Below, piece after piece: positions 16,787-23,783 of a stretch of 23,783 nt of DNA (the first letter of the stretch is position 1; the number at the start of each line of letters is the position of its first letter). The DNA lies in the NCBI GenBank assembly GCA_015657535.1, contig JADHZB010001335.1, forward strand, positions 37,830 to 61,612, written 5' to 3'. Made by a program: the position numbers and the translations under genes. This DNA comes from Nephromyces sp. MM_2019. Its lineage: Eukaryota; Apicomplexa; Aconoidasida; Nephromycida. Below the pieces are notes generated by a model. The model made no database searches, was not told the DNA's origin, and saw only the letters and a program-made list of their open reading frames with translations.

Positions 16787-17206
16787 TTGATTTTTTGTTT
16801 AACGCTGTGCAGAAGATTCTTCCTACAAATTGAAGGCTTTCGATGCTTTTTTATTGATATTTTTGTCTTTCTCTTTTCTGTCTTCTTCTTCTTCTTCTTC
16901 ATCTTCATCTTTTCCCTCTTTTTCCCTTTCTGCCGCAATTTTCTCTGTGCGAAGTGTGTGTCGCAGTTTGATGAATCTCTGCCTCAGTTAAAGCACTGTA
17001 ACGAGAAGTGTTTTGCGCTTTTTCATTGTTTATCTGCGGCTCTTCTGATATTTTATATATGCATTTGTGTGTATGTAGTTCTGGCTGTATTCTTGTGTGT
17101 GGTAGGTACTTACTGTGTGTGTATGGTAGATAGTTGGCGTGTGCCCCGTCGTTGGGAAGGTTTTTCCTCTCTGCCATTCTTGTGTGTGTATAAGCTAGCT
17201 TTTTAG
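16787..17206 (+). CDS. ORF, 139 codons, Cys-rich membrane-type
   Basis: One of the longest standard ORFs here outside the repeats (non-ATG left end, TAG 17204-17206). The first 45 codons are Phe-rich from a TTC/TTT tract. The middle has a Cys/His-containing segment (CRNFLCAKCVSQFDESLP, then HCNEKCFALFHC), followed by a hydrophobic stretch that could span a membrane and MVDSWRVPRRWEGFSSLP. The minus strand is open over 16905-17177 (ATG 17177, MAERKNLPNDGAHANYLPYT..., His/Thr/Asn/Lys-rich) and is a real competitor. Which strand is coding is unresolved. Confidence 0.33.
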   Translation: MIFCLTLCRRFFLQIEGFRCFFIDIFVFLFSVFFFFFFIFIFSLFFPFCRNFLCAKCVSQFDESLPQLKHCNEKCFALFHCLSAALLIFYICICVYVVLAVFLCVVGTYCVCMVDSWRVPRRWEGFSSLPFLCVYKLAF

Positions 17207-17235
17207 CTTCTTTGCTATGATAAGGCTTCTCTTAG

Positions 17236-17310
17236 TTGATGATGGAGATTCCGCGGTTTGAAGGTCTTTCGTTTTTGCTTTTACCCGCTGATTCTATGAA
17301 TGAGAAATAG
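17236..17310 (+). CDS. Short terminal exon candidate
   Basis: After GCTTCTCTTAG, 24 codons run to TAG 17308-17310: LMMEIPRFEGLSFLLLPADS, then MNEK. Codon texture is good and an ATG pair occurs at 17239. It could be the last exon of a gene whose earlier exons lie upstream on the plus strand. A shifted frame with TGAs also looks protein-like, which is a useful warning about judging by eye. Confidence 0.35.
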   Translation: MMMEIPRFEGLSFLLLPADSMNEK

Positions 17311-17394
17311 TGAAACAGTAGAAACATACGCGTGTGTGGCTCTTAGTGGGGGGCATATGAAGGCAGTGCAGATTCGATACTACCCACGCTTTCT

Positions 17395-17580
17395 GCTCCA
17401 GCACACACACACAAATACATTTAGAGTTTAGCGCACTTTTAAGCACACGCACATACAACACACGTTGAAGCACACACACATCAATACACCTTTAAGCACT
17501 TACGTATCAACATACAAATTTAAGTACACACATGAAGATTCCCGTTGAAACGCATATTCACACACACACACACACACATC
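17395..17580. repeat. Degenerate CA-rich repeat
   Basis: Loose repetition of a (T)TAAGCACACACACATCAA-like phrase about every 30 bases, ending in a perfect (CA)10 at 17559-17578. A small plus ORF (ATG 17356, MKAVQIRYYPRFLLQHTHTN) enters it and stops at TAG. Confidence 0.55.
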
Positions 17581-17702
17581 GGTTATTCAAGCAGAAATGC
17601 CTAGTTTGTGCGCTCTTTGGGTGTTGCCTTTTCTCTGGTGTGTCTTTGTCACTAAGTATAGGTGATATTTGAGGCCTCTAGTCCTATTATAAGCTATAGC
17701 AG

Positions 17703-17906
17703 CTATGCTTGAGTGTAGTGAATCTGGTGAAGATACTGTGTGTTAACTGGCAGACTAGAGACATTTTTAGGATACGATCTTTTTACTAGGATTTTTGATA
17801 TCTTCTCAATGAAGAGGCAGTCTCTCTCATGAGTTTCGTATGAAGCTTGAGATCTTTTCTTCTTATGTTGCCGATATTTGATATGTGTGTTAGTGTGTGC
17901 TGGCAC
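17703..17906 (-). CDS. ORF/terminal exon, 67 codons, basic
   Basis: Minus frame to TAG at 17703, with no ATG at the open left end, so it is best read as an exon. Composition is mixed and credible: YRQHKKKRSQASYETHERDC, LFIEKISKILVKRSYPKNV, SSLPVNTQYLHQIHYTQA. The N-terminal 10 codons are antisense to GT sequence and probably intronic. No family recognised. Confidence 0.45.
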   Translation of the reverse strand: MPAHTNTHIKYRQHKKKRSQASYETHERDCLFIEKISKILVKRSYPKNVSSLPVNTQYLHQIHYTQA

Positions 17907-17945
17907 GTAGAACTGTGTGAGTGTTGTGTATTTCTATGTAGGGCT

Positions 17946-18071
17946 ATGTTTGCTGGAGCTTATCTCCGTGTGTGTATTGCGGCGTATTTTTGTGTGTGTT
18001 TTGCAACTTCTCTTCTGTATAGATATTTCCATGTGTGCGTTGTGCTTGGTGGTTATACCTCCGACTTGTAA
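17946..18071 (+). CDS. Small ORF or exon, 41 codons
   Basis: ATG 17946 to TAA 18069-18071; the open frame extends back to 17847. It reads MFAGAYLRVCIAAYFCVCFA, then TSLLYRYFHVCVVLGGYTSD. It is hydrophobic and Cys-containing, with GT tracts in frame giving CVC. Could be a signal/anchor or chance. Confidence 0.28.
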   Translation: MFAGAYLRVCIAAYFCVCFATSLLYRYFHVCVVLGGYTSDL

Positions 18072-18153
18072 ATTCTTAAAGTGAGTTTTTTTCCCTCTTG
18101 TTGTGGAGGGTGTTTACGTGTGTCTTTTGAGCTGGTGTTGCTAGTTTTTCCTC

Positions 18154-18395
18154 ATGAAGATATTATGTATAGAAGAAGCTGGCAAAACTTGTGCTTGCTT
18201 TCCTGCAATTGTGTGTGTGTGTGTGTGTGCTTTGGAAGAAGTGTGTGCAGGCTTTCTCAGCGAAGCTCTGTGTGTTGCATGCATAACTATGCGCCTGCTG
18301 CTCAATTTTCTTGAAAGTTTTGGCAAGTATGCTTGCTGCGAGTATCATGTTTGTGCGTGTGTGCGATTGTGCAAATACGACAGCTGCCTCGTATG
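18154..18395 (+). CDS. First exon of a Cys-rich protein
   Basis: ATG 18154 opens 80 codons to a strong donor, ATG|GTGAGC at 18396; unspliced it ends TGA one codon later. It begins MKILCIEEAGKTCACFPAIV, then a Val-Cys run encoded by the in-frame (GT)9 microsatellite at 18211-18229, then ALEEVCAGFLSEALCVACIT and a C-terminal CCEYHVCACVRLCKYDSC. Fifteen Cys occur in 81 residues, suggesting a disulfide-rich or metal-binding product. Spacing does not match a family I know. Downstream exons were not identified. Confidence 0.42.
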
Positions 18396-18672
18396 GTGAG
18401 CCTGTTTAACTTTTATACCTTCTAGTAGTTTTTTTGGCTAATTTATGCACTGTGTATGTGTGTGTGTTTTTCCTTTGTTCGTGTGCTTTGCTGTGCGTTT
18501 TTAGTTTCTTCTCAGTGTGTGGGTGTGCGCGTGCTTTCACTGCTTTTCTTTCCTGATATATCGATCTTCCGCGCGTGTGCATTTCCGAATGTTGTTTTCT
18601 AGAGTATATCTTCTAGTGTGTGCTGCTTATGTTATTGTTACGATAGCACACACGCTGATGAGAAGTACCATC

Positions 18673-18833
18673 TCAGTCGTTATATAGCAGTGTGTTAGCT
18701 AGGAGTTTCTTAAAGAAGAGGGTATATAGAGCAGGGCATAGGGCAGATGGCAGTATCAAGTACCTTCTAAGCCTCCTGACGATATCTTCATCTTCAGGAA
18801 TGCATTGCAGATTCTCTTTGAGTTTGAGAAGAT
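18673..18833 (-). CDS. Terminal exon, 52 codons, unknown
   Basis: On the minus strand, after ATTTATGAG, the frame reads LLKLKENLQCIPEDEDIVRR, LRRYLILPSALCPALYTLF, FKKLLANTLLYND to TGA 18673-18675. It has amphipathic, mixed-charge composition with strong codon texture. The plus strand over the same interval is also open for 60 codons without a Met (VYRAGHRADGSIKYLLSLLT...), but I judge minus better. The frame stays protein-like on both sides across TGA codons. Function unknown. Confidence 0.45.
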
Positions 18834-18899
18834 CTCATAAATGAAGTTGCTTTATACTGTATAAAGGAGGTTAGTTTATCTCTGAATAGGGGAGCTTTA

Positions 18900-18903
<4 letters not shown>

Positions 18904-18957
<54 letters not shown>
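18904..18957. repeat. (TG)27 microsatellite
   Basis: 54 nt of perfect TG, the longest TG run in the window. The minus ORFs through it (18794-19054, 18871-19116) are poly-Thr-His artefacts. Confidence 0.95.
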
Positions 18958-18958
<1 letters not shown>

Positions 18959-19215
18959 TGGATGATTATAAGTGTGCATATTTGATGGTTGTATATGCAT
19001 GTATGATGGATGGTTATGTGTGTGTTGGATACTTTGCTTGTATTTGGATGCCAAAAAAGCTTATATAGGGGTGGTTTTTTTTTTTTTTTAATTTTGTATA
19101 TATTAAGTATTGACAAGTGTGTGCGTATTTTCTTCGGTGCTAATTCTGTGTGTGTGTGTATGTGTGTGTTTGTGCGTGCCTTTAAGTTTATAGTAGTAAC
19201 AGTGCTACCACATTT

Positions 19216-19401
19216 TTAGTGAGTAACTAATACCTTAATTTTTTTTTGGTCAGAGCAGTAGTATAGTTTGTCCGTATATTTGGTGTGTTTCCTTGAGATG
19301 GTGTGGCTGCTTTTACCATCTGATGTGTGTGTGAGGCTCACCAGTATCTGGTGTGTGCGTAGGACTTGTTCGCATTGCTTTAGCTGGCATCCATTCTCCA
19401 T
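19216..19401 (-). CDS. Small ORF, 61 codons, ATG to TAA
   Basis: ATG 19401 (G at +4) to TAA 19216. It reads MENGCQLKQCEQVLRTHQIL, SHTISRKHTKYTDKLYYC and a basic end (SDQKKIKVLVTH). Mixed composition with proper start and stop. It overlaps only the first 17 codons of the plus ORF at 19353. No family recognised. Confidence 0.42.
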   Translation of the reverse strand: MENGCQLKQCEQVLRTHQILVSLTHTSDGKSSHTISRKHTKYTDKLYYCSDQKKIKVLVTH

Positions 19402-19823
19402 CAGTGAAGGCTCATTTTAAAGGCTTTTTTCTTTCAGTTTGTGGCATTTTCGGGATTTTTTGCATTTTGCAACGCGTTTATGAGGTATTTTCTGCTGTTT
19501 GCTTGTTATTTCGCTCGTTTATTGAAGATTTTGTCTGTTTATGTGAAGCTTTTCGTGTTTTTTTAATACATTTTGATGTTTCTTGCCTTTTTTTGATATT
19601 TCCTGCCATGTTTGGACATTTTGGTCTCCTTTTTAGCACTTACCCTGTACTTTTGATATTTTTTGCCTGCTGTTTTCGTGCTTCCTCCCTCTTGTCTTTA
19701 TGCAGGCCTTTTCATACTGAGCGATATAGAGCGACGCGAATATTCGCTTTTCTAACGTTAATCAGTGTGCTAATGTGCTTTTTTTTCTTGAGAGAAATCA
19801 CTAATGGAAAGGCTGCATATTGA
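19353..19823 (+). CDS. ORF, 156 codons, multi-pass membrane-type
   Basis: Second-longest ORF without tandem repeats (TGA 19821-19823; no ATG at the left end, so probably entered by splicing after GTGCGTAG). After a polar start (IALAGIHSPSVKAHFKGF) come about four hydrophobic Phe/Leu/Cys-rich stretches separated by short polar loops. It ends with a basic loop (CRPFHTERYRATRIFAFLTL) and EITNGKAAY. T-rich DNA favours such hydrophobic readings by chance, but the length and interspersed charged loops support a membrane protein. Function unknown. Confidence 0.42.
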   Translation: MCVGLVRIALAGIHSPSVKAHFKGFFLSVCGIFGIFCILQRVYEVFSAVCLLFRSFIEDFVCLCEAFRVFLIHFDVSCLFLIFPAMFGHFGLLFSTYPVLLIFFACCFRASSLLSLCRPFHTERYRATRIFAFLTLISVLMCFFFLREITNGKAAY

Positions 19824-20117
19824 AATGTGTGTTTGCTTTTTTTGGTAGGATAGTATCGATTTTTTTATCAGTGGAATGAGGCACCCTCCTATCATTAGTC
19901 CCCCCTGTTGTTACTCCTAAAGACTCACAAGCTATCATCAGTTTCCCAAAGAATATGATAAGGTTTAGCTGCCCTGCTCCTTAATCAGTTGTTTTTATTA
20001 TAAAAATCCAGACGCTGGACTGTGTGTGTACAATTGGTTTAATGTTCATATAGAGAAGAGGTTTTTGCTTATTGCATTTACTATATCCTTCAAATACGCA
20101 TCGGACAGCTTCTTTCT
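19824..20117. other. Unresolved, coding-like on both strands
   Basis: A plus frame (about 19881-19983) reads TLLSLVPPVVTPKDSQAIIS to TAA. The minus strand over the same bases reads KPYHILWETDDSL to TGA. Neither has clear splice borders. Confidence 0.3.
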
Positions 20118-20743
20118 TCAAAGTTTAATCAGTCTGAGAGCAGCAGTTGTGTGTGTGTGTCTGCTGGAGATTTCTTTGGTAAAATCTACTTCAATGGTCT
20201 CCGCTTCATCAGAATTAGCTGCCTCTTGCTTTTTCCTTTTCTCCTATTGGAGTTTGGCACATTTCTCATCAAGAAGTGAATCTTGCTGATTCCTTAGATC
20301 ACTCAGATTCTCAATCTCAGTCAGTTTATCTTCAAAGAGGATTATTAGCATTTTAATCAATAGTTGTGTGTGAAAATCGCATGCTTTCTACAAAGTGATA
20401 ACACTCGATTCTGCTTACTCATTACTCGCACAAAAGGATGCTACTGATAGCATTAAGCTTATTACTCTAAAAAAAAGTGAAGGTATACTGAGAGCAAGGA
20501 CACCAAAAAGTTGATGCTTTTTTTGCTCAGTAGTTCTACTGCAAGGAGGCTATACACACACCTAGAAGCAGGGGATGCTTCCGCGTGATAGAGAAGGCTG
20601 GGCTCGTTTGATTTAGGGGATTCTTTGTCTTTTTCTTCATCTTCTTCTTTGTTTTCTAGCTCATCTTTTAGATTAGCGCCTGCTTGATCTTCGTCTTCTT
20701 CGTCTTCTTCATCGTCTTCATCGTCTTCTTTATCTTCATCATA
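20118..20743 (-). pseudogene. Acidic coiled-coil-like gene, interrupted by stops
   Basis: Exon 1 (20743-20562) is open for 60 codons, highly acidic (DDEDDEEDEEDEDQAGANLK, ENKEEDEEKDKESPKSNEPS), and ends ...CTTCTAG|GTGTGTGT, a good donor. After TTTTTTTTTAG, exon 2 (from 20466) continues in the correct phase. It later reads EDKLTEIENLSDLRNQQDSL, LDEKCAKLQ, EKRKKQEAANSDEAETIEVD, which is coiled-coil-like. But it carries in-frame TAA, TAG and TAG before its final TGA (20118-20120), and TGA precedes exon 1. A 31-42 nt GT...AG segment could remove the first two stops; the third has no in-phase donor. It may be a decayed gene or one with unusual decoding. The plus strand (20026-20289) is an open Ser-rich shadow. 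Confidence 0.4.
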
Positions 20744-20838
20744 TCAAACACCCCCTCCACCACCCTCTCCACCAATCTCCTTCACCTCATCCCCCCTCCA
20801 TCACCCTCGCCCCTGCTAGCCGCCGTTGTGCATAAGGA

Positions 20839-23566
20839 ATGGATACCCTCCCCCCGAGGCTGCACAAGTTGACTAGTATAGTTACTAGAGCTACAGACTG
20901 CCCAACCCCCAATGATCCTTCCCGAATGCTACGATCGCTCTCAGATAGTGGGATGAAGCGTGGAGAGATGACGAAGAATGGGGGGGGTTTTTCTCAGCAA
21001 AAGCTAGGTTCTACAGTTAACAGCACTTATCATTATTCTACTAGCAACAATAATATTATTGGGGAGGGTTTTGTTCAGGAGGCTAGCACCTCTGGGGGTA
21101 GTGGCAGCCTTTCTTCTCTAAACACACTGCTTGAAGAGAAAAAAAAACACACGCAGACAAACACACACAGCCACCCTAGCTTCAAGCCAAAAGAAGAGAT
21201 TTCTTCTGAAGATATTACCATGGGAAGACTTAGCACTCTGAGGAGTAGAAGCAGGAAGAGGTTAGGCTATGATGATGATGTGCATTATGGTGGTGGAGGT
21301 GCTGTTAATGGTATAAGCTCTAGGCTTGCAAAGAGGGAGAGTTTTTCTAGTGCTTCAGCCTCTGAAGCTGGCTCTTTGTGGGGAAAGGAGGGTGAAGAAG
21401 CTGCTGCATCAATTGGAGTTTATAAGGATGAGGAGGGAGGATTATATGGTAAACATCTTCAAGGCCTAAACGAAGTTCTCACTGCTGATACGATGAAAGT
21501 ATCGGGAAGTGAGAGTGGGGGGGGGAAGCAGAAGAATTCTGTGGTTGAAGATGAAGCAGCTGAGAAGGTATATGTGGCAGACTCACATCTTGGATTGAAA
21601 GGTGGAACTAATTCTTTGGAAAATGGCGGTAATCTTCAGCAAAATCAGATCACTACGAGGAGGGGGAGGAGAAGGAAAGATGGTGAGTTTAGGGGGTTGT
21701 TTGGGGGGTATTTGGGTGGTGTTTGGGGGGTTTTTTGGGTGGTGTATCGGGGGTATATCGCTGGTTTTTTGGGTGGTGTTTGGGGGGTTATTTTGGGTGG
21801 TGTTTGGGGGGTTGTTTTGGGTGGTGTTTGGGGGGTTGTTTTGGGTGGTGTTTGTGGGGTGGTGTTTGGGGGGTTGTTTTGGGTGGTTTTTTGGGGAGTG
21901 TTTGGGTGGTTTTTTGGGGAGTGTTTGGGTGGTTTTTTGGGGAGTGTTTGGGTGGTTTTTTGGGGAGTGTTTGGGCGGTTTTTTGGGGAGTGTTTGGGGG
22001 GTTGTTTTGGGCGATGTATCGGAGGTTTTTCCTCAAAACTTTTGAGAGGAGAAACATCGAAATTCAGAATTTACCTCCTTTTTTCGAAGATTTCACTTTT
22101 TCTTCTTTCAAAAAACATCTACGCACCCCAAGCATCCTCCCCTTCTAAAACGTACCCCTCGCACACCCCCTTTAACATAACAAATCTTACCCCCCTCGAA
22201 TTTTTAGCGTTTCCTTGCTCAGCTGACCAAGAAAAACCCTCTAATGATGCTCTTGTCGAAGACGCTCAAAGTATTCCAAACTCTCATAGTTCAAGCTCAG
22301 TTGAAGATGAAGAAGAGGAATCAGTTTTGAGGGGAAAACGATACGAAGTTAAACGAGAGAGAGAATTATCATATTCTGGAAGAAAAGGGGGGAGTGGAGG
22401 GGGTGGGGCTGCCTCTACTACCCTCAACAAGCTTAAAGGGGGGAGTAGTGAGGCGGCAAATAGGCGAGCGATTAGCTATGAGGAGAGGGAGACTGCGATT
22501 GGTGGTGGGAGTGGTGGTATTGGGGAGGTTATGTTGTTAGCAGTAGACGCAGTAGATGAAGAGATTGAAGGCATCGCTCGTAGTAATGAGGGGCTGGGCT
22601 TTTATGATACGGTCACCTATGAAGATAGGCTGGTTGATAGCTTTGAAGCGGGGGGGTCTGTGGAGGGTAAAGATGAAGTAGCGGGCGTTGAAGATGAGGA
22701 AGGAGATGACGGAGAAGAATTTGAGGGGGATGAATTTGGGGTTGAGAGCTCTTTGGATGGTAAGGAATCTGCTGAAGGTGGAAAAAAAGGTAGGTGGAGT
22801 GGGTGAGTTTGGTGTTTTTGGGGTTGGAGGTAGGGAGTGGGTTTTTTGTTGTTGATATGTGTGTGATGGGTTGAGGAGTGCGTGTGAATTAAGTTGTGTC
22901 TTAGATTGAGGATTTGGATGGCTTGAAGTGTGTTTTAGGGTGCGAATTTGATTTTGTGTTGGGGTGTTCATGCTGATATAGCTTGGATTGTCTAGGAGTT
23001 GCTTGTGTTTGTGTGATTCCTTCATAAGAAAAATGTCTTACTCCTGGCGTATTCGTCCATGAAGCGTTGTTTGGCTGAAATTGCTTCTTTTAGGTGCAAA
23101 AATACCTTTTTTTCCGGTTAAGAAACCGTCTTCAGACTCATTCTAATGTGCTGAGCATTACATGGAGTGAAAGGCTCTGAGCATCGCATGCGTACAAAAC
23201 CTGAGCTACTGATTAATTATTGCACGCAGTCAAATCTGCTTCACCACACACGCAGCAATCCCCACGCACATGCTTTCATCTCAACGCTGCCTCATTGCAG
23301 TTGAGCCTCCCTTTGACTCGAAGACTACCAAAAACTACGTACAGGCAATGAGGGAGGGATAAGTCATCAACACACCAGGAATTCCTCTTCAAATCAAGGA
23401 AATACCTCAAATTCAAAAGGAGATGAAGCAGGAAGAGAAGATTCCTCCAAAAATCCACGAGAAAACCTAAAAAATGTCAGCCAGTCTACTCCTGAGTTAC
23501 CAAAAAAGAAGAGGATCGGCAGGCCACCGAAAAGCAGTTATCTTATCGTGCAACGTTCAGTGGAAG
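20839..23566 (+). CDS. AT-hook, Ser/Gly/Glu-rich nuclear-type protein (3' partial)
   Basis: Three exons are visible: 20839-21682, 22223-22789 and 23345-23566, with all phases agreeing (phase 1 at each junction). ATG 20839 follows an in-frame TAA by one codon and has G at -3 and +4. The roughly 545 visible residues are mostly disordered: Ser/Asn-rich, then basic clusters (RLSTLRSRSRKRLG and TTRRGRRRKD), acidic blocks, Gly runs, and in exon 3 KKKRIGRPPK (about 23503-23532). The GRP core with flanking basics is an AT-hook, known to bind the minor groove of AT-rich DNA. A chromatin or transcription role is inferred from this alone. The last donor is GAAG|GTATGT, so the gene continues. Read unspliced it gives a 655-codon ORF that wrongly includes intron 1. 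Confidence 0.72.
21683..22222 (+). other. Intron 1 of the AT-hook gene, 540 nt, stop-free
   Basis: Begins GTGAGT and ends TTCCTTGCTCAG. The interior is almost purely G and T to about 22025. Its length is an exact multiple of three and it has no stop in the gene's frame, so retention would add 180 codons. That reading is a Gly/Trp/Phe/Val repeat (GVFWVVF-like) completely unlike the polar exons on both sides, which is the main reason to call it an intron. Confidence 0.75.
21771..21995. repeat. Intronic G/T minisatellite, 24- and 23-bp units
   Basis: Four units of GGGTGGTGTTTGGGGGGTTG-type sequence start at 21771, 21795, 21819 and 21843 (24-bp period). Five units of GGGTGGTTTTTTGGGGAGTG-type sequence start at 21881, 21904, 21927, 21950 and 21973 (23-bp period). 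Related imperfect units flank both sides. Dense runs of three or more G on the transcribed RNA could form G-quadruplexes. Confidence 0.9.
22790..23344 (+). other. Intron 2 of the AT-hook gene, G/T-rich
   Basis: Begins GTAGGT. The first 200 nt are G/T-rich and C-poor, and the end is AT-rich. Two acceptors are usable in phase: CTCATTGCAG ending at 23300 (better pyrimidine tract) and ACGTACAG ending at 23344. The minus-strand 162-codon ORF 22537-23025 is antisense to this intron and not credible. Confidence 0.6.
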
Positions 23567-23687
23567 GTATGTGTGTGTCTTTGGGTCTATATTTGGGTGC
23601 TTATGTGTGTCTTTGCCTGTATCTGTGAGCTTGTTTCTGTATATATTTATGTACATGTATTTGTGTGTCTCTCTTTGTATACTGTGT

Positions 23688-23689
<2 letters not shown>

Positions 23690-23783
<94 letters not shown>
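23690..23783. repeat. (TC)47 microsatellite, reaches window edge
   Basis: 94 nt of perfect TC, continuing to the last base. It lies in the third intron of the AT-hook gene, 120 nt after the donor. The true length is unknown because the window ends inside it. Confidence 0.95.

Noticed and set aside
17217..17310. Plus frame IRLLLVDDGDSAV continued through three TGAs as apparent evidence for sense UGA
   Set aside because: A different, stop-free frame over the same bases (MMEIPRFEGLSFLLLPADSM...) is better; kept as a warning against over-reading UGA-containing frames.
18794..19116. Poly-(Thr-His) minus ORFs
   Set aside because: Direct reading of the (TG)27 microsatellite on the opposite strand.
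21788..22057. 89-codon minus ORF rich in Pro/Lys/Thr
   Set aside because: Simple antisense reading of the 23/24-bp G/T minisatellite.
20839..22806. Single 655-codon protein
   Set aside because: The middle 180 codons are a repeat flanked by GTGAGT and CTTGCTCAG and unlike the polar sequence on both sides; a donor GTAGGT also lies just before the apparent stop.
22537..23025. 162-codon minus-strand ORF, Pro/Thr/Asn-rich
   Set aside because: Antisense to exon 2 and the G/T-rich intron 2 of the AT-hook gene; A/C-rich sequence lacks stop codons, so the ORF is a composition artefact.
1..23783. CRISPR array, tRNA/rRNA genes, insertion sequences, telomere repeats, prophage
   Set aside because: No array with regular spacers, no cloverleaf or rRNA core sequence I could recognise, no transposase-like ORF or terminal inverted repeats, and no tandem TTAGGG-type repeats. 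The periodic repeats are minisatellites without unique spacers.

Overview
This is an AT-rich, intron-containing eukaryotic window. There is no operon structure, no Shine-Dalgarno pattern, and I recognise no rRNA, tRNA, CRISPR array or transposase. Short exon-like stretches are bounded by GT...AG sites. They sit in a background of (GT)n, (CA)n, (TA)n and (TC)n microsatellites and several minisatellites. This fits a protist, possibly an alveolate with low-complexity-rich proteins, but I cannot name a lineage. No gene matches a family I can name with confidence, except for one AT-hook motif.

Layout. 1-5100 is mostly G+T-rich on the + strand, with scattered exon-like pieces (1180-1315, 1769-2892) and a large ~30 bp minisatellite (4490-5093). 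5300-9200 holds small ORFs and exon candidates on both strands (minus 5827-6183 and 6221-6334; plus 6697-6888, 7244-7824, 7923-8195, 8384-8566; minus 8840-9196), a CTAG-rich zone and an exact 35 bp minisatellite. 9588-11250 has a 118 bp tandem duplication and a plausible plus-strand gene with short introns. 12355-14620 has some of the best exon pairs (13616-14020) and a compact 59-codon ORF (14309-14488). 14900-20500 alternates plus and minus candidates, including a 156-codon membrane-type ORF and a Cys-rich first exon at 18154.

The best gene is at the right end. A plus-strand gene starts at 20839, has exons 20839-21682, 22223-22789 and 23345-23566, and runs off the window. It encodes a Ser/Gly/Glu-rich protein with basic clusters and an AT-hook motif, so a chromatin or DNA-binding role is inferred. 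Its 540-nt first intron is a G/T minisatellite with no stop codon, which makes the gene look like one 655-codon ORF. Upstream of it, on the minus strand, is a diverged acidic coding-like region interrupted by stops.

Limits. Most small exon models rest on splice signals, phase agreement and codon texture judged by eye, without homology. Several loci are plausible on both strands or in two frames, so confidences are deliberately moderate. Recurrent in-frame UGA codons in coding-like frames are flagged as a hypothesis, not a result.
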